Source: PCRC01 sp017848435 (GTDB taxonomy: Bacteria > Pseudomonadota > Gammaproteobacteria > Burkholderiales > Burkholderiaceae_C). From it: a stretch of 64,000 nt of DNA. Of this stretch, positions 44,531 to 53,597 are shown piece after piece. The notes under the pieces are model-generated. The model had not been told where the DNA came from. It saw only the letters and a program-made list of their open reading frames with translations, and did not search any database. The number at the start of each line of letters is the position of its first letter. Position 1 is the first letter of the stretch. The stretch spans positions 2,170,001 to 2,234,000 of the forward strand of contig OZ260072.1 in NCBI GenBank assembly GCA_965284315.1. Direction: 5' to 3'. A program made the translations under genes and the position numbers.

Positions 44531-45541
44531 ATGACGGAACCGACCCTGAATACCAGCAGCATCGAGCCAACCAAACCGGCAGCACCTGCGCCCGCCCAGG
44601 CCGACGTGACGCCCGCTGCGGGCTGGGAGCGGACGGTTCTGGAGAAGCTCGCTGCGGCGGCCTTGAGCGAGCAAAAGGCCAACCGCCGCTGGCGCATCTT
44701 TGTGCGTCTCTCCTGGCTGCTGTTTTTTGTGGTCATCGCCTGGGTGTCGCTGGGCCGTCCCGGCAAGACCGGCGAGATATCAGCACCGCACACGGCGGTG
44801 GTGTCCATCAAGGGTGAAATCGCTTCCGGGGCCGACGCCAGCGCCGAGTTGGTTGTGGACGCCCTGCGTTCGGCGTTCGACGACAGCGGCTCGCAGGCGG
44901 TGGTGTTGCTGATCAACTCGCCCGGCGGCAGCCCGGTGCAGGCCGGCATCATCAACGACGAAATCATGCGGCTGAAGACCAAGCACAAGAAGCCGGTTTA
45001 TGCGGTGGTTGAAGAGTCGTGCGCCTCGGCGGCGTACTACATCGCCGTGGCGGCGGACAAAATTTACGTGGACAAGGCCAGCATCATTGGCAGCATCGGT
45101 GTGTTGATCGACGGCTTTGGCTTTACCACGCTGATGGAGAAGCTGGGCGTTGAGCGCCGCCTCATGACCGCTGGCGAGAACAAGGGTTTTCTGGACCCGT
45201 TCAGCCCGCAAACTGAAAAACACCGTGCGTACGCCCAAAACATGCTGGACCAGATCCACAAGCAGTTCATTGACGTGGTGAAGGCCGGGCGCGGCCAGCG
45301 CCTGAAAGAAACGCCTGAAACCTTCAGTGGCCTGTTCTGGAGCGGCCAACAGGCGATTGAGCTGGGTCTGGCGGACCACCTGGGCAACGTGGACTACGTG
45401 GCTCGGGAGGTCGTCAAGGCCGAAGACCTGGTGGACTACACCCGCCGCGAGAATGTGGCCGAGCGGCTGGCCAAGCGTTTTGGCGCGTCCATCGGCGAAG
45501 GCGCGGTGAACGCTCTGAAAGCGATCCCGGCCATCCGCTGA
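44531..45541 (+). CDS. sppA: Signal peptide peptidase SppA (short form)
   Basis: 336 residues. The N-terminus is Pro/Ala-rich and cytoplasmic, then one membrane helix (about 57-74, FVRLSWLLFFVVIAWVSL). A single S49 peptidase domain follows. The catalytic serine is S166 (SCASAAYY) and the lysine K218 (AGENKG), 52 residues apart as in Bacillus SppA. It removes remnant signal peptides in the membrane. It is convergent with the RsmI-like gene. Confidence 0.92.
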   Translation: MTEPTLNTSSIEPTKPAAPAPAQADVTPAAGWERTVLEKLAAAALSEQKANRRWRIFVRLSWLLFFVVIAWVSLGRPGKTGEISAPHTAVVSIKGEIASGADASAELVVDALRSAFDDSGSQAVVLLINSPGGSPVQAGIINDEIMRLKTKHKKPVYAVVEESCASAAYYIAVAADKIYVDKASIIGSIGVLIDGFGFTTLMEKLGVERRLMTAGENKGFLDPFSPQTEKHRAYAQNMLDQIHKQFIDVVKAGRGQRLKETPETFSGLFWSGQQAIELGLADHLGNVDYVAREVVKAEDLVDYTRRENVAERLAKRFGASIGEGAVNALKAIPAIR

Positions 45542-45550
45542 CCGATGGCG

Positions 45551-46315
45551 TCAGCGACCGATGGCGTAGACCGTTGGCAGGCTGGTGTTCATGGCCGGTG
45601 CCTGTTTCCAGGCCTTCGCATGGCGGCTGTGCACCTGCGCTGAGGCCAATGTCAGGCCGCTGCACACCGCCAGCCGGGTGTTGTGCTGCAGCGTCTGCAG
45701 CAAGGCCTGGAACAGCGCGGCATTGCGGTAGGGTGTTTCAATGAACAGCTGGGTTTGCCCGGTCTTCAGTGCCAGCGACTCCAGGGTTTTGATGCGCTGT
45801 GCCCGCTCCGCCGTGTCTTGCGGCAGGTAGCCCACGAAGGCGAAGTTCTGGCCGTTCAGGCCGCTGGCGGCGAGCGCCAGCAGCAGCGACACCGGTCCGA
45901 CCAGCGGCACCACCGGCACCCCCAGGTCGTGTGCCGCCCGCACCACCGACGAGCCCGGGTCGGCCACTGCGGGCATGCCCGCTTCACTGACCAAACCCAT
46001 GTCATGCCCTTGCAAGGCCGGTGCCAACAAGAACTTGGCGTCGAACTGCCCGGCATGGTCACCGTGTTTGTGCACGGCGTGGGGCAGTTCCTGCATGTGC
46101 AGCGCCTGCAGCGGCGCGGCCAGTGGCTGCACCGCATCGACCCGCTTCAGGTAGGCGCGGGTGGTCTTGGCGTTTTCACACACCCAATGCTGCAGCCGCG
46201 CGGCCACCACCAGCGTGCCCAAGGGGATGGCATCCGTGAGCGGTGCGGCATCGGTCACACCAAAGTCGAGGGGGGCAGGGACAAGGAACAGGGTGCCGAA
46301 CGTTGAGGTGCTCAT
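45551..46315 (-). CDS. RsmI-like tetrapyrrole-methylase-family SAM methyltransferase
   Basis: 254 residues. Blocks typical of the RsmI family are VSEAGMPAVADPGSSVVRAAHDLGV, LVGPVSLLLALAASGLNGQNFAFVGYLP and LFIETPYRN. RsmI methylates the ribose of C1402 of 16S rRNA, but this protein is shorter than canonical RsmI (about 285) and its Gly-rich N-terminal motif is weak. It may be a paralogue. It overlaps the Maf gene by 4 nt, which lies upstream in the same unit. Confidence 0.78.
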   Translation of the reverse strand: MSTSTFGTLFLVPAPLDFGVTDAAPLTDAIPLGTLVVAARLQHWVCENAKTTRAYLKRVDAVQPLAAPLQALHMQELPHAVHKHGDHAGQFDAKFLLAPALQGHDMGLVSEAGMPAVADPGSSVVRAAHDLGVPVVPLVGPVSLLLALAASGLNGQNFAFVGYLPQDTAERAQRIKTLESLALKTGQTQLFIETPYRNAALFQALLQTLQHNTRLAVCSGLTLASAQVHSRHAKAWKQAPAMNTSLPTVYAIGR

Positions 46316-46908
46316 GCGATCAACCGCAGGCCGGCCTCGCGCAGCAGTTGGCAGGTGCGGATCAGCGGCAGGCCGATCAGCGCGGTCGGATCGTCGCTGT
46401 CGATGGCGTCCAGCAGGGCTATGCCCAGGCCTTCGCTTTTGGCGCTCCCCGCGCAGTCGTAAGGTTTCTCCGCCTGCAGGTAGGCCTCAATCTCGGCATC
46501 GCTGAGTGTTCTGAAACGCACCCGCACCTCGGCCAGGGCTTGCTGCGCAAACCCACTGTCCGCACACACCACCGCCACCGCTGTGTGAAACAACACCGTC
46601 TGGCCGCGCATGTGCTGCAACTGCTGAATGGCCCGCTCGTGGTTGCCGGGTTTGCCCAGCGGGTGGCCGTTCAGGTCGGCTACCTGGTCAGAGCCAATCA
46701 CCACGGCCTGGGGGTGCAGTACGGCCACAGCACGGGCTTTTTCCAATGCCAGCCGCTGGGCAATGTCGCGCGGCGATTCGCCGGGCATGGGGGTCTCGTC
46801 CACTTGTGGTGATGTGACCGTGAAAGGCAGGTTCAGCCTGGACAGCAGCTCGCGGCGGTAGGGTGAGGTGGACCCCAATACCAAGGGGCGGATGGTCGCG
46901 GTGTTCAT
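46312..46908 (-). CDS. Maf-family nucleoside-triphosphate pyrophosphatase (YceF type)
   Basis: 198 residues. The Maf motif GSTSPYRRELLSRL is at the N-terminus, and the conserved GSDQVADLNG, KPGNHERAIQQL and YDCAGSAKSEGLGIALL follow. The YceF subfamily cleaves 7-methyl-GTP. It diverges from yceD across 25 nt and overlaps the RsmI-like gene by 4 nt. In many proteobacteria yceF and yceD-rpmF-plsX are adjacent, as here. Confidence 0.92.
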   Translation of the reverse strand: MNTATIRPLVLGSTSPYRRELLSRLNLPFTVTSPQVDETPMPGESPRDIAQRLALEKARAVAVLHPQAVVIGSDQVADLNGHPLGKPGNHERAIQQLQHMRGQTVLFHTAVAVVCADSGFAQQALAEVRVRFRTLSDAEIEAYLQAEKPYDCAGSAKSEGLGIALLDAIDSDDPTALIGLPLIRTCQLLREAGLRLIA

Positions 46909-46933
46909 GCGTTGATTCTCTTACACTCGACAC

Positions 46934-47497
46934 ATGAGTTCTTCTTTCTCCCCGCGTTGTGTGGACCTGCGTGTGCTGGCGCGTGAAACCGCCACCCTGA
47001 CCCGCACCGATCCGCTGACCGAGTCCCCGCGCTTGGCCGAAGAGGCCGTGGGCGATCTGGCGGGTCTGTCGGTGCACTGGACGGCCCAGGGCGAGATGCT
47101 GCCGGGCGCCTCTGGCGAAGCCGAAGTCTGGCTGCACATGGCGATAGAAGCGGTGCTGCCGCTGACCTGCCAGCGCTGCCTGGCGCCGGTCGATGTGGCC
47201 TTGCAGGTGGACCGTTCTTTCCGGTTTGTGGCAGACGAAGCCACTGCCGCCGAGCAGGACGATGCGTCGGAAGAAGATGTGCTGGTGCTGGAACCTGAAT
47301 TCGACCTGCTGGCACTGGTGGAGGACGAGCTGCTCATGGCGCTGCCCATCGTGCCGCGCCACGAGCGTTGCACCACGGCGCGGTCGGCCAAGGCTGCGCA
47401 GGACGTGGCGCTGGCGCCGGACGGCTTGTCGGAAAAGCCCAACCCTTTCGCGGTGCTGGCCGCTTTGCGTACCGGCAAAGCTGAAAAGTCGAACTGA
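46934..47497 (+). CDS. yceD: YceD (DUF177), 23S rRNA accumulation protein
   Basis: 187 residues. Family landmarks are CQRCLAPV (metal-binding-like Cys pair), an acidic middle, and the C-terminal half LVEDELLMALPIVPRHERC. E. coli YceD affects 23S rRNA accumulation; plant homologues process 23S rRNA. It precedes rpmF as in most proteobacteria. The start ATG lies 25 nt from the divergent Maf gene. Confidence 0.9.
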   Translation: MSSSFSPRCVDLRVLARETATLTRTDPLTESPRLAEEAVGDLAGLSVHWTAQGEMLPGASGEAEVWLHMAIEAVLPLTCQRCLAPVDVALQVDRSFRFVADEATAAEQDDASEEDVLVLEPEFDLLALVEDELLMALPIVPRHERCTTARSAKAAQDVALAPDGLSEKPNPFAVLAALRTGKAEKSN

Positions 47498-47512
47498 ATC
47501 AAGCCTTTGGGC

Positions 47513-47518
47513 TATAAT
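47513..47518 (+). promoter_or_regulatory. Perfect -10 element (TATAAT) upstream of rpmF
   Basis: TATAAT directly after the yceD stop, within the sequence GGGCTATAATCC. No good -35 hexamer is present at 16-18 nt, so activation or an extended element may be required. The distance to the rpmF start (171 nt) implies a long leader. Confidence 0.5.
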
Positions 47519-47688
47519 CCAAGGCTAAACGCAGCGGCAGGCCTTCGGGGTTTGTCGTCACAGTCGGGCGCATAGCGGCTGAGCAGCGGGTGTTTGCACA
47601 GTGTGCTTGTTGCCCCTTTGTCAGTGTTCCTTCTGGGGCACATGCGCCACGCCTTACCCATTGATTTACCGACATTCAGGAGCCGACC

Positions 47689-47871
47689 ATGGCCGTTCAG
47701 CAAAACAAGAAATCGCCATCCAAGCGTGGCATGCACCGTTCGCACAATGCGCTGGACGTGCCAGGCATTGCCGTGGAACCCACCACCGGTGAAATCCACC
47801 TGCGCCACCACATCAGCCCGAACGGCTTCTACCGTGGCCGTCAGGTGCTGAAAAACAAATCAGAAGCCTGA
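47689..47871 (+). CDS. rpmF: 50S ribosomal protein L32
   Basis: 60 residues, basic, MAVQQNKKSPSKRGMHRSHN, the exact family N-terminus. The C-terminus is HHISPNGFYRGRQVLKNKSEA. This is the Zn-free form without the four cysteines. It follows yceD and precedes plsX, the classic order linking ribosome and lipid synthesis. Confidence 0.97.
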   Translation: MAVQQNKKSPSKRGMHRSHNALDVPGIAVEPTTGEIHLRHHISPNGFYRGRQVLKNKSEA

Positions 47872-47887
47872 TTGTCACCACCCATGC

Positions 47888-47928
47888 AAGGCCCGAGGCT
47901 ACCTGGCGTAGCGTCGGGCCTTTGTTTT
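47888..47928 (+). terminator. Terminator between rpmF and plsX
   Basis: Outer stem AAGGCCCGA (47888-47896) with TCGGGCCTT (47914-47922), inner stem GCTAC / GTAGC, then TTTGTTTT. It stops or attenuates transcription between rpmF and plsX. Confidence 0.85.
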
Positions 47929-47987
47929 GATGGTCTTTGGCTGAGCCGCCTTCTGGTTTGGCCACGTCTGGACAGCGCACCACACCC

Positions 47988-49034
47988 ATGATCACTCTGG
48001 CAGTCGATTGCATGGGCGGCGACCATGGCCCGTCTGTGACGTTGGCCGCCTGCCGCCAGTTCCTGGATGCCCATCCCGATGCGCAGCTGCTGCTGGTCGG
48101 CCAGCCTGCCAGTCTGGCTGCGTTCGTGCACCCGCGTTCGACCACCGTGCCCGCCAGCGAGGTGGTGGGAATGGACGATCCGGTCGAGGTGGCGTTGCGC
48201 CGCAAAAAAGACTCGTCGATGCGCGTCGCCATCCAGCAGGTCAAGGACGGAACTGCGCAAGCGGTCGTTTCTGCGGGCAATACGGGCGCTTTGATGGCCA
48301 TTGCACGCTATCTTCTGAAAACGGTCGACGGGATTGACCGGCCAGCCATTGCCACCCAAATGCCCAATGCCCTTGGCGGTGCCACCACGGTGCTGGACCT
48401 CGGGGCCAATGTGGACTGCAGTGCCGAACACCTGCTGCAGTTTGCGGTGATGGGTTCGGCACTGGTGTCGGTGCTCAAAAATGACCCGAACCCCACCGTG
48501 GGCCTGCTGAATGTGGGCGAAGAAGTCATCAAAGGCAGCGAAATCATCAAAAAAGCAGGTGAACTGCTGCGATCTTCGGCAAGCACTGGCGACATCAATT
48601 TCTTTGGCAACGTGGAAGGCAACGACATTTTCAAGGGCACGGTGGACATCGTGGTCTGCGATGGGTTTGTCGGCAATGTGGCGCTGAAGACCAGTGAAGG
48701 CCTCGCTTCAATGATTGGCGATTTTCTGAAGGACGAGTTTTCTCGCAACATTTTCAGGAAAATTGGGGCTATCTTTGCTTATCCAGCGCTACTTGCTTTG
48801 AAGCGGCGTGTGGACCACCGCCGTTACAACGGGGCGGCATTGCTGGGTTTGCGTGGCCTGGTGTTCAAGAGCCATGGTTCGGCCGACGCCTTCGCCTTCG
48901 AGCAGGCGTTGAACCGCGCGTATGATGCGGCTCGAAACAACCTGCTGGCGCGGGTTCAGGCCCGGATTGCACGTGCAGCACCTTTGTTGCTGCCCGTGAC
49001 CCCGCTGGCCGAACTGGCCGAGCCCACCCACTAG
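47988..49034 (+). CDS. plsX: Phosphate acyltransferase PlsX
   Basis: 348 residues. It makes acyl phosphate from acyl-ACP for phospholipid synthesis. The N-terminus ITLAVDCMGGDHGPSVTL and the blocks SAGNTGALMAIARYLL, DLGANVDCSAEHLLQFAVMG and NVEGNDIFKGTVDIVVCDGFVGN are diagnostic. Full length. It begins the lipid part of the cluster, after a terminator, and ends 3 nt before fabH. Confidence 0.95.
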   Translation: MITLAVDCMGGDHGPSVTLAACRQFLDAHPDAQLLLVGQPASLAAFVHPRSTTVPASEVVGMDDPVEVALRRKKDSSMRVAIQQVKDGTAQAVVSAGNTGALMAIARYLLKTVDGIDRPAIATQMPNALGGATTVLDLGANVDCSAEHLLQFAVMGSALVSVLKNDPNPTVGLLNVGEEVIKGSEIIKKAGELLRSSASTGDINFFGNVEGNDIFKGTVDIVVCDGFVGNVALKTSEGLASMIGDFLKDEFSRNIFRKIGAIFAYPALLALKRRVDHRRYNGAALLGLRGLVFKSHGSADAFAFEQALNRAYDAARNNLLARVQARIARAAPLLLPVTPLAELAEPTH

Positions 49035-49037
49035 AAC

Positions 49038-50039
49038 ATGAGACGCTATTCCCGCATTGCCGGCACCGGCAGTTATTTGCCACCCCGCCGGTTGACCAAC
49101 GCCGACCTCGCGGCCGAGTTGGCCGCGCGTGGTGTGGAGACATCGGACGACTGGATTGTGGAGCGCACCGGCATCCGGGCGCGCCACTTTGCTGCGCCTG
49201 ACGTGTGCAGCAGCGACCTGGGTTTTGAGGCCGCCAAAAAGGCCTTGCAGGCCGCTGGCCGCAGCGCGTCCGAGATTGACCTGATCATCGTTGCCACGTC
49301 CACGCCAGACATGGTGTTCCCATCCACCGCCTGCATCCTGCAGCACAAGCTGGCGCAGTCGTCGGACGACGCACGCGGCATCGCCGGTTGCCCGGCGTTC
49401 GACGTGCAGGCGGTCTGCAGTGGTTTTGTCTACGCGTTGAGCGTGGCCGACGCGATGATCCAGACCGGCGCCGCCAACCGTGCGCTCGTGGTTGGCGCGG
49501 AGGTGTTCTCCCGCATCCTCGACTTCACCGACCGCACCACCTGTGTGCTGTTTGGCGACGGCGCTGGCGCGGTGGTGCTGGAGGCGTCGGACACGCCAGG
49601 CATCCTGGCCAGCGACCTGCATGCCGATGGCAAACACGTCGGCATTTTGTGTGTGCCGGGCAATGTGTCGGGTGGGCAGGTGATTGGCAGCCCCTTGCTC
49701 ACGATGGACGGTCAGGCGGTCTTCAAGCTCGCCGTTGGGGTGCTGGAAGATGCGGCCCGCGCCACGTTGGCCAAAGCCAATCTGACCGATGCCGACATCG
49801 ACTGGCTGATCCCGCACCAGGCCAACATCCGCATCATGCAAAGTACCGCGAAGAAGCTGAAGCTGCCACTCTCCAAGCTGATCGTCACGGTGGACCAGCA
49901 TGGCAACACCTCGGCCGCGTCCATCCCGCTGGCGCTCGACGCCTCAGTGCGCAGCGGCAAGATCAAAACCGGTGACACGCTGATGCTGGAAGGCGTTGGC
50001 GGTGGTTTCACCTGGGGCGCCGTACTCCTGACTTTGTAG
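49038..50039 (+). CDS. fabH: 3-oxoacyl-ACP synthase III
   Basis: 333 residues. It condenses acetyl-CoA with malonyl-ACP to start fatty-acid synthesis. The catalytic triad is C127 (AVCSGF), His in IPHQANIRI, and Asn in GNTSAASIP. The stop codon TAG is part of the GTAGC of repeat copy g, and the final coding residues fall in its first part. Confidence 0.96.
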   Translation: MRRYSRIAGTGSYLPPRRLTNADLAAELAARGVETSDDWIVERTGIRARHFAAPDVCSSDLGFEAAKKALQAAGRSASEIDLIIVATSTPDMVFPSTACILQHKLAQSSDDARGIAGCPAFDVQAVCSGFVYALSVADAMIQTGAANRALVVGAEVFSRILDFTDRTTCVLFGDGAGAVVLEASDTPGILASDLHADGKHVGILCVPGNVSGGQVIGSPLLTMDGQAVFKLAVGVLEDAARATLAKANLTDADIDWLIPHQANIRIMQSTAKKLKLPLSKLIVTVDQHGNTSAASIPLALDASVRSGKIKTGDTLMLEGVGGGFTWGAVLLTL

Positions 50040-50089
50040 CAAAGTCGCTAGATTTGACTAAGGCTTAGGCCCGATTCGGTCTGAAATTC
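50024..50089 (+). repeat. 42-nt-core dispersed repeat, copy g (end of fabH)
   Basis: Core 50024-50065: GTAGC at 13-17, TCGCTAGATT at 22-31 and a perfect ACTAAGGCT at 34-42; the arm has GGCCCGATTCGGTCTGAAAT. The fabH stop lies inside, and the repeat then spans most of the gap to fabD. Confidence 0.85.
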
Positions 50090-50104
50090 AGCACAACAGC
50101 ACGC

Positions 50105-51055
50105 ATGAAACCCTTCGCATTCGTTTTTCCCGGTCAAGGCTCGCAGTCGGTCGGCATGCTCGACGCCTGGGGCGACCACCCGGTGGTACGCGACACCTTG
50201 AAAGAAGCGTCCGACGCGCTCGGTGAAGACATTGGCCTGCTGATCCAGCAAGGCCCTAAGGAAGCGCTGGCGCTGACCACCAACACCCAGCCGGTGATGC
50301 TGGTGGCCGCTGTGGCGGCCTACCGTGCGTGGCTGGCCGAAGGCGGCGCAGTCCCCGCCGCGGTGGCGGGCCATTCGCTCGGCGAGTACTCTGCGCTGGT
50401 CGCAGCCGGTGCACTGAGCCTGGCCGACGCGGTGCCGCTGGTGCGTTTTCGCGCCCAGGCCATGCAGGACGCGGTGCCGGTGGGCACCGGCGCCATGGCC
50501 GCCATTCTGGGCATGGAGGCGTCCAAGGTCATTGCGCATTGCCTTGAGGTGACCCAGGGTTTCGGCCCCGGCAGCGCCGAAGTGGTGGAAGCCGTCAATT
50601 TCAACGACCCCGCACAGACGGTGATTGCCGGCAGCAAGGCCGCGGTCGAGAAGGCCTGCGAAGTGGTCAAGGCGGCCGGTGCCAAACGCGCCCTGCCGTT
50701 GCCCGTGTCGGCACCATTCCATTCCAGCCTGATGCAGCCGGCCGCCGAGAAGCTGCGCGGCAAACTGGCCACCGTGGCGCTGTCAGCGCCCAAAATTCCG
50801 CTGATCAACAACATCGACGTGGCGGTGGAAACCGACGTTGACCGCATCCGCGACGCACTGGTGCGCCAGGCGTTTGGCCCGGTGCGCTGGGTCGAGTGCG
50901 TGCAGGCGATCAAGGCGCGCGGCCTGACGACGCTGGTGGAATGTGGCCCCGGCAAGGTGCTCGCGGGCCTGACCAAACGCGTTGATGCCGAATTGACCGG
51001 CTTGGCGTTGTACGACCCGGCCAGTCTGGCCGACGTGAAAGGGCAATTGGCATGA
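50105..51055 (+). CDS. fabD: Malonyl-CoA:ACP transacylase
   Basis: 316 residues. The nucleophile is S91 in GHSLGEYSALV; the catalytic histidine is in PVSAPFHSSLM. Opening FPGQGSQSVGM is the family signature. It moves malonyl from CoA to ACP. It lies 65 nt after fabH and its stop overlaps the start of a 21-codon mini-ORF leading to fabG. Confidence 0.96.
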   Translation: MKPFAFVFPGQGSQSVGMLDAWGDHPVVRDTLKEASDALGEDIGLLIQQGPKEALALTTNTQPVMLVAAVAAYRAWLAEGGAVPAAVAGHSLGEYSALVAAGALSLADAVPLVRFRAQAMQDAVPVGTGAMAAILGMEASKVIAHCLEVTQGFGPGSAEVVEAVNFNDPAQTVIAGSKAAVEKACEVVKAAGAKRALPLPVSAPFHSSLMQPAAEKLRGKLATVALSAPKIPLINNIDVAVETDVDRIRDALVRQAFGPVRWVECVQAIKARGLTTLVECGPGKVLAGLTKRVDAELTGLALYDPASLADVKGQLA

Positions 51056-51117
51056 GCCGCACGGCCGTCCCGAAGGCGAATAGCACCGCAGTGCGCAGCA
51101 TGGAGGTTTCACAATGA
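51052..51117 (+). CDS. 21-residue mini-ORF bridging fabD and fabG (candidate)
   Basis: The ATG at 51052 overlaps the fabD stop as ATGA, and its TGA (51115-51117) overlaps the fabG start, again as ATGA. The peptide is MSRTAVPKANSTAVRSMEVS plus Q. It fills the whole gap and contains GGAGGT, a strong ribosome-binding site for fabG. It could couple translation of fabD to fabG. The DNA may itself be a repeat, since I associate similar text with other Burkholderiales intergenic regions, but that is memory, not evidence. Peptide function is not implied. Confidence 0.4.
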   Translation: MSRTAVPKANSTAVRSMEVSQ

Positions 51118-51863
51118 GCGCAGCTTCATTTGCGGGCCAGGTGGCCCTGGTCACCGGCGCCTCGCGCGGCATTGGCGCAGCCATCGCGCAAGAACTGGCC
51201 GCGCAAGGGCTGAAAGTCATCGGCACCGCCACCTCGGACGGTGGCGCCGCCAACATCAGCGCCGCGCTGTCGGCCTTTCCCGGCTGCCGTGGTGCCAACC
51301 TGAACGTGAACGATGCCGCTGCGGTGGAAGCCTTGGTGGACGCCATCGTCAAGGAACATGGCGGCCTGCAGGTGCTGGTGAACAACGCCGGCATCACCCG
51401 CGACATGCTGGCCATGCGCCTGAAAGACGACGACTGGGACGCGGTGCTCGACACCAACCTGAAAGCGGTGTTCCGCCTCAGCCGCGCCGTGATGCGCACC
51501 ATGATGAAACAGCGCTATGGCCGCATCATCAGCATCACCAGCGTGGTCGGCGCCTCCGGCAACCCGGGCCAGGCCAATTACGCGGCCGCCAAGGCTGGCG
51601 TGGCCGGCATGACCCGCGCGCTGGCGCGCGAGCTGGGCTCGCGCAACATCACGGTCAACTGCGTCGCCCCCGGCTTCATTGCCACCGACATGACCGCCGG
51701 CCTGCCCGAAGAGCAGCACAAGGCCTTGCTGAGCCAGATCCCGTTGGGCGCCTTGGGCAAACCGGAGGACATTGCGCACGCGGTGGCTTATTTGGCCTCC
51801 CCACAGGCCAGCTACGTGACGGGGCAGGAGCTGCACGTCAACGGCGGCATGTACATGGCCTGA
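51114..51863 (+). CDS. fabG: 3-oxoacyl-ACP reductase
   Basis: 249 residues, short-chain dehydrogenase fold. The nucleotide-binding GASRGIGAAIA is at the N-terminus; the catalytic triad is Ser in SVVGASGN, then YAAAKAG (YxxxK). It reduces 3-oxoacyl-ACP with NADPH. A good GGAGGT site lies in the mini-ORF upstream. Confidence 0.96.
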   Translation: MSAASFAGQVALVTGASRGIGAAIAQELAAQGLKVIGTATSDGGAANISAALSAFPGCRGANLNVNDAAAVEALVDAIVKEHGGLQVLVNNAGITRDMLAMRLKDDDWDAVLDTNLKAVFRLSRAVMRTMMKQRYGRIISITSVVGASGNPGQANYAAAKAGVAGMTRALARELGSRNITVNCVAPGFIATDMTAGLPEEQHKALLSQIPLGALGKPEDIAHAVAYLASPQASYVTGQELHVNGGMYMA

Positions 51864-51977
51864 CGGCCAGTTCAGCCCCCTGTTTCGCGCCGATTGTCCG
51901 TTCGGCAGGCCGGTTTTAGGGAACAGCCCCTAGGCCAGCTAAAATCACGGATTGTTTTACAACCCTCTGAGGGAACC

Positions 51978-52217
51978 ATGAGCGATATCGAAGTACGTGT
52001 CAAAAAAATCATTGCCGAACAACTCGGCGTGGAAGAGTCCCAGGTCACCAATGAAAAAGCCTTCGTGGCCGACCTCGGTGCCGACTCGCTCGACACGGTG
52101 GAGCTGGTGATGGCGCTCGAAGACGAGTTCGGTATTGAGATTCCCGACGAAGACGCCGAGAAGATCACCACCGTGCAAAACGCCATCGACTACGCGAACG
52201 CGCACCACAAGGCCTGA
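51978..52217 (+). CDS. acpP: Acyl carrier protein
   Basis: 79 residues, acidic. The phosphopantetheine attachment serine is S37 in GADSLDTVEL. Preceded by a clear AGGGA ribosome-binding site and, at 51940-51945, a TAAAAT -10-like box, so it may have its own promoter, as expected for its high level. Confidence 0.97.
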   Translation: MSDIEVRVKKIIAEQLGVEESQVTNEKAFVADLGADSLDTVELVMALEDEFGIEIPDEDAEKITTVQNAIDYANAHHKA

Positions 52218-52329
52218 TGCGCGCCACGCTGTGCTGCACAGCGGTGGGTGAACTTGGTGGCTGCAGCGCGCTGTGTTGAATCGCAGGGCCCGCAGCCATT
52301 TTCTTGGTTTTCAGAATTCACACAGACAT

Positions 52330-53577
52330 ATGTCCCGTCGTCGCGTTGTCGTCACAGGTCTGGGCTGTATCAGCCCCGTGGGCAACACGGTGGCCGAGGC
52401 CTGGGCCAACCTGTTGGCCGGTCAGTCCGGTATCGACCTCATCACCAAGTTCGATGCGTCGAACTTCGCCTGCAAAATTGCCGGTGAGGTCAAGAATTTC
52501 CCGCTCGAGAGCTACATCGGCGCCAAAGACGCGCGCTCGATGGACACCTTCATCCATTACGGCATCGCCGCTGCCGCTCAGGCGATTGCCGACGCGGGCT
52601 TGCCCACCGGCGACGCGCTGACCGACGAGTTGGCCACCCGGATTGGCTGCGTGATCGGCTCTGGCATCGGCGGCCTGCCGATGATCGAGGAAACGCACTC
52701 CGAACTGGTCAACCGCGGCCCACGCCGCATTTCACCGTTCTTCGTGCCGGCCTCCATCTCCAACATGATCGCCGGCCACGTGTCGATGCGCAACGGCTTC
52801 AAGGGCCCCAACATCGCCATCGTCACCGCCTGCACCACCGGCCTGCACTGCATTGGCGACGCCGGCCGCATGATCGAGTACGGCGACGCCGACGTGATGG
52901 TCGCTGGCGGCTCAGAGTCCACCGTGTCGCCCTTGGGAATCGGTGGTTTTGCCGCGATGCGCGCGCTGTCCACCCGCAATGACGATCCCAAAACTGCGTC
53001 CCGCCCTTGGGACAGGGACCGCGACGGCTTTGTGCTCGGCGAAGGCGCCGGCATGCTGGTGCTGGAAGAGTACGAACACGCCAAGGCGCGCGGCGCCAAG
53101 ATCTACGCCGAGCTCGCCGGTTTTGGCATGAGCGCCGACGCCGGCCACATGACCGCCCCCAACATGGACGGCCCACGCCGTGCGATGCTGGTGGCGTTGC
53201 GCAACGCCGGTGTCAACGCCGACCAGGTGGACTACCTCAACGCGCACGGCACCTCCACCCCGCTGGGCGACATCAATGAAAGCAACGCCATCAAGGCCGC
53301 GCTGGGCGACCACGCCAAGAAGATCGTGGTGAACTCCACCAAGTCGATGACCGGGCACCTGCTCGGCGGCGCCGGTGGCATCGAGAGCGTCTTCACCGTG
53401 CTGGCCCTGCACCACCAGAAAAGCCCGCCGACCATCAACATTTTCAACCAGGACCTGGAGTGCGACCTGGACTACTGCGCCAACACCGCGCGGGACATGA
53501 AGATCGACGTGGCGGTGAAAAACAACTTCGGCTTTGGCGGTACCAACGGAACGCTTGTGTTCAAGCGCTTCGTTTGA
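52330..53577 (+). CDS. fabF: 3-oxoacyl-ACP synthase II
   Basis: 415 residues. Catalytic C168 (TACTTGLHC) and the two histidines in NAHGTSTPLGD and TGHLLGGAGG are intact. It elongates acyl-ACP. The ATG at 52330 begins MSRRRVVVTGLG; in-frame TTG codons upstream are not family-like. It closes the fatty-acid cluster. Confidence 0.96.
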   Translation: MSRRRVVVTGLGCISPVGNTVAEAWANLLAGQSGIDLITKFDASNFACKIAGEVKNFPLESYIGAKDARSMDTFIHYGIAAAAQAIADAGLPTGDALTDELATRIGCVIGSGIGGLPMIEETHSELVNRGPRRISPFFVPASISNMIAGHVSMRNGFKGPNIAIVTACTTGLHCIGDAGRMIEYGDADVMVAGGSESTVSPLGIGGFAAMRALSTRNDDPKTASRPWDRDRDGFVLGEGAGMLVLEEYEHAKARGAKIYAELAGFGMSADAGHMTAPNMDGPRRAMLVALRNAGVNADQVDYLNAHGTSTPLGDINESNAIKAALGDHAKKIVVNSTKSMTGHLLGGAGGIESVFTVLALHHQKSPPTINIFNQDLECDLDYCANTARDMKIDVAVKNNFGFGGTNGTLVFKRFV

Positions 53578-53597
53578 GCCGGCCGGTCACTGCCGCC

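Noticed and set aside
48755..48800. Possible further copy of the dispersed repeat inside plsX
   Set aside because: Contains GTAGC and an AAAAT end on the minus strand, but the ACTAAGGCT block and the 42-nt spacing are missing, and the protein sequence is ordinary for PlsX.
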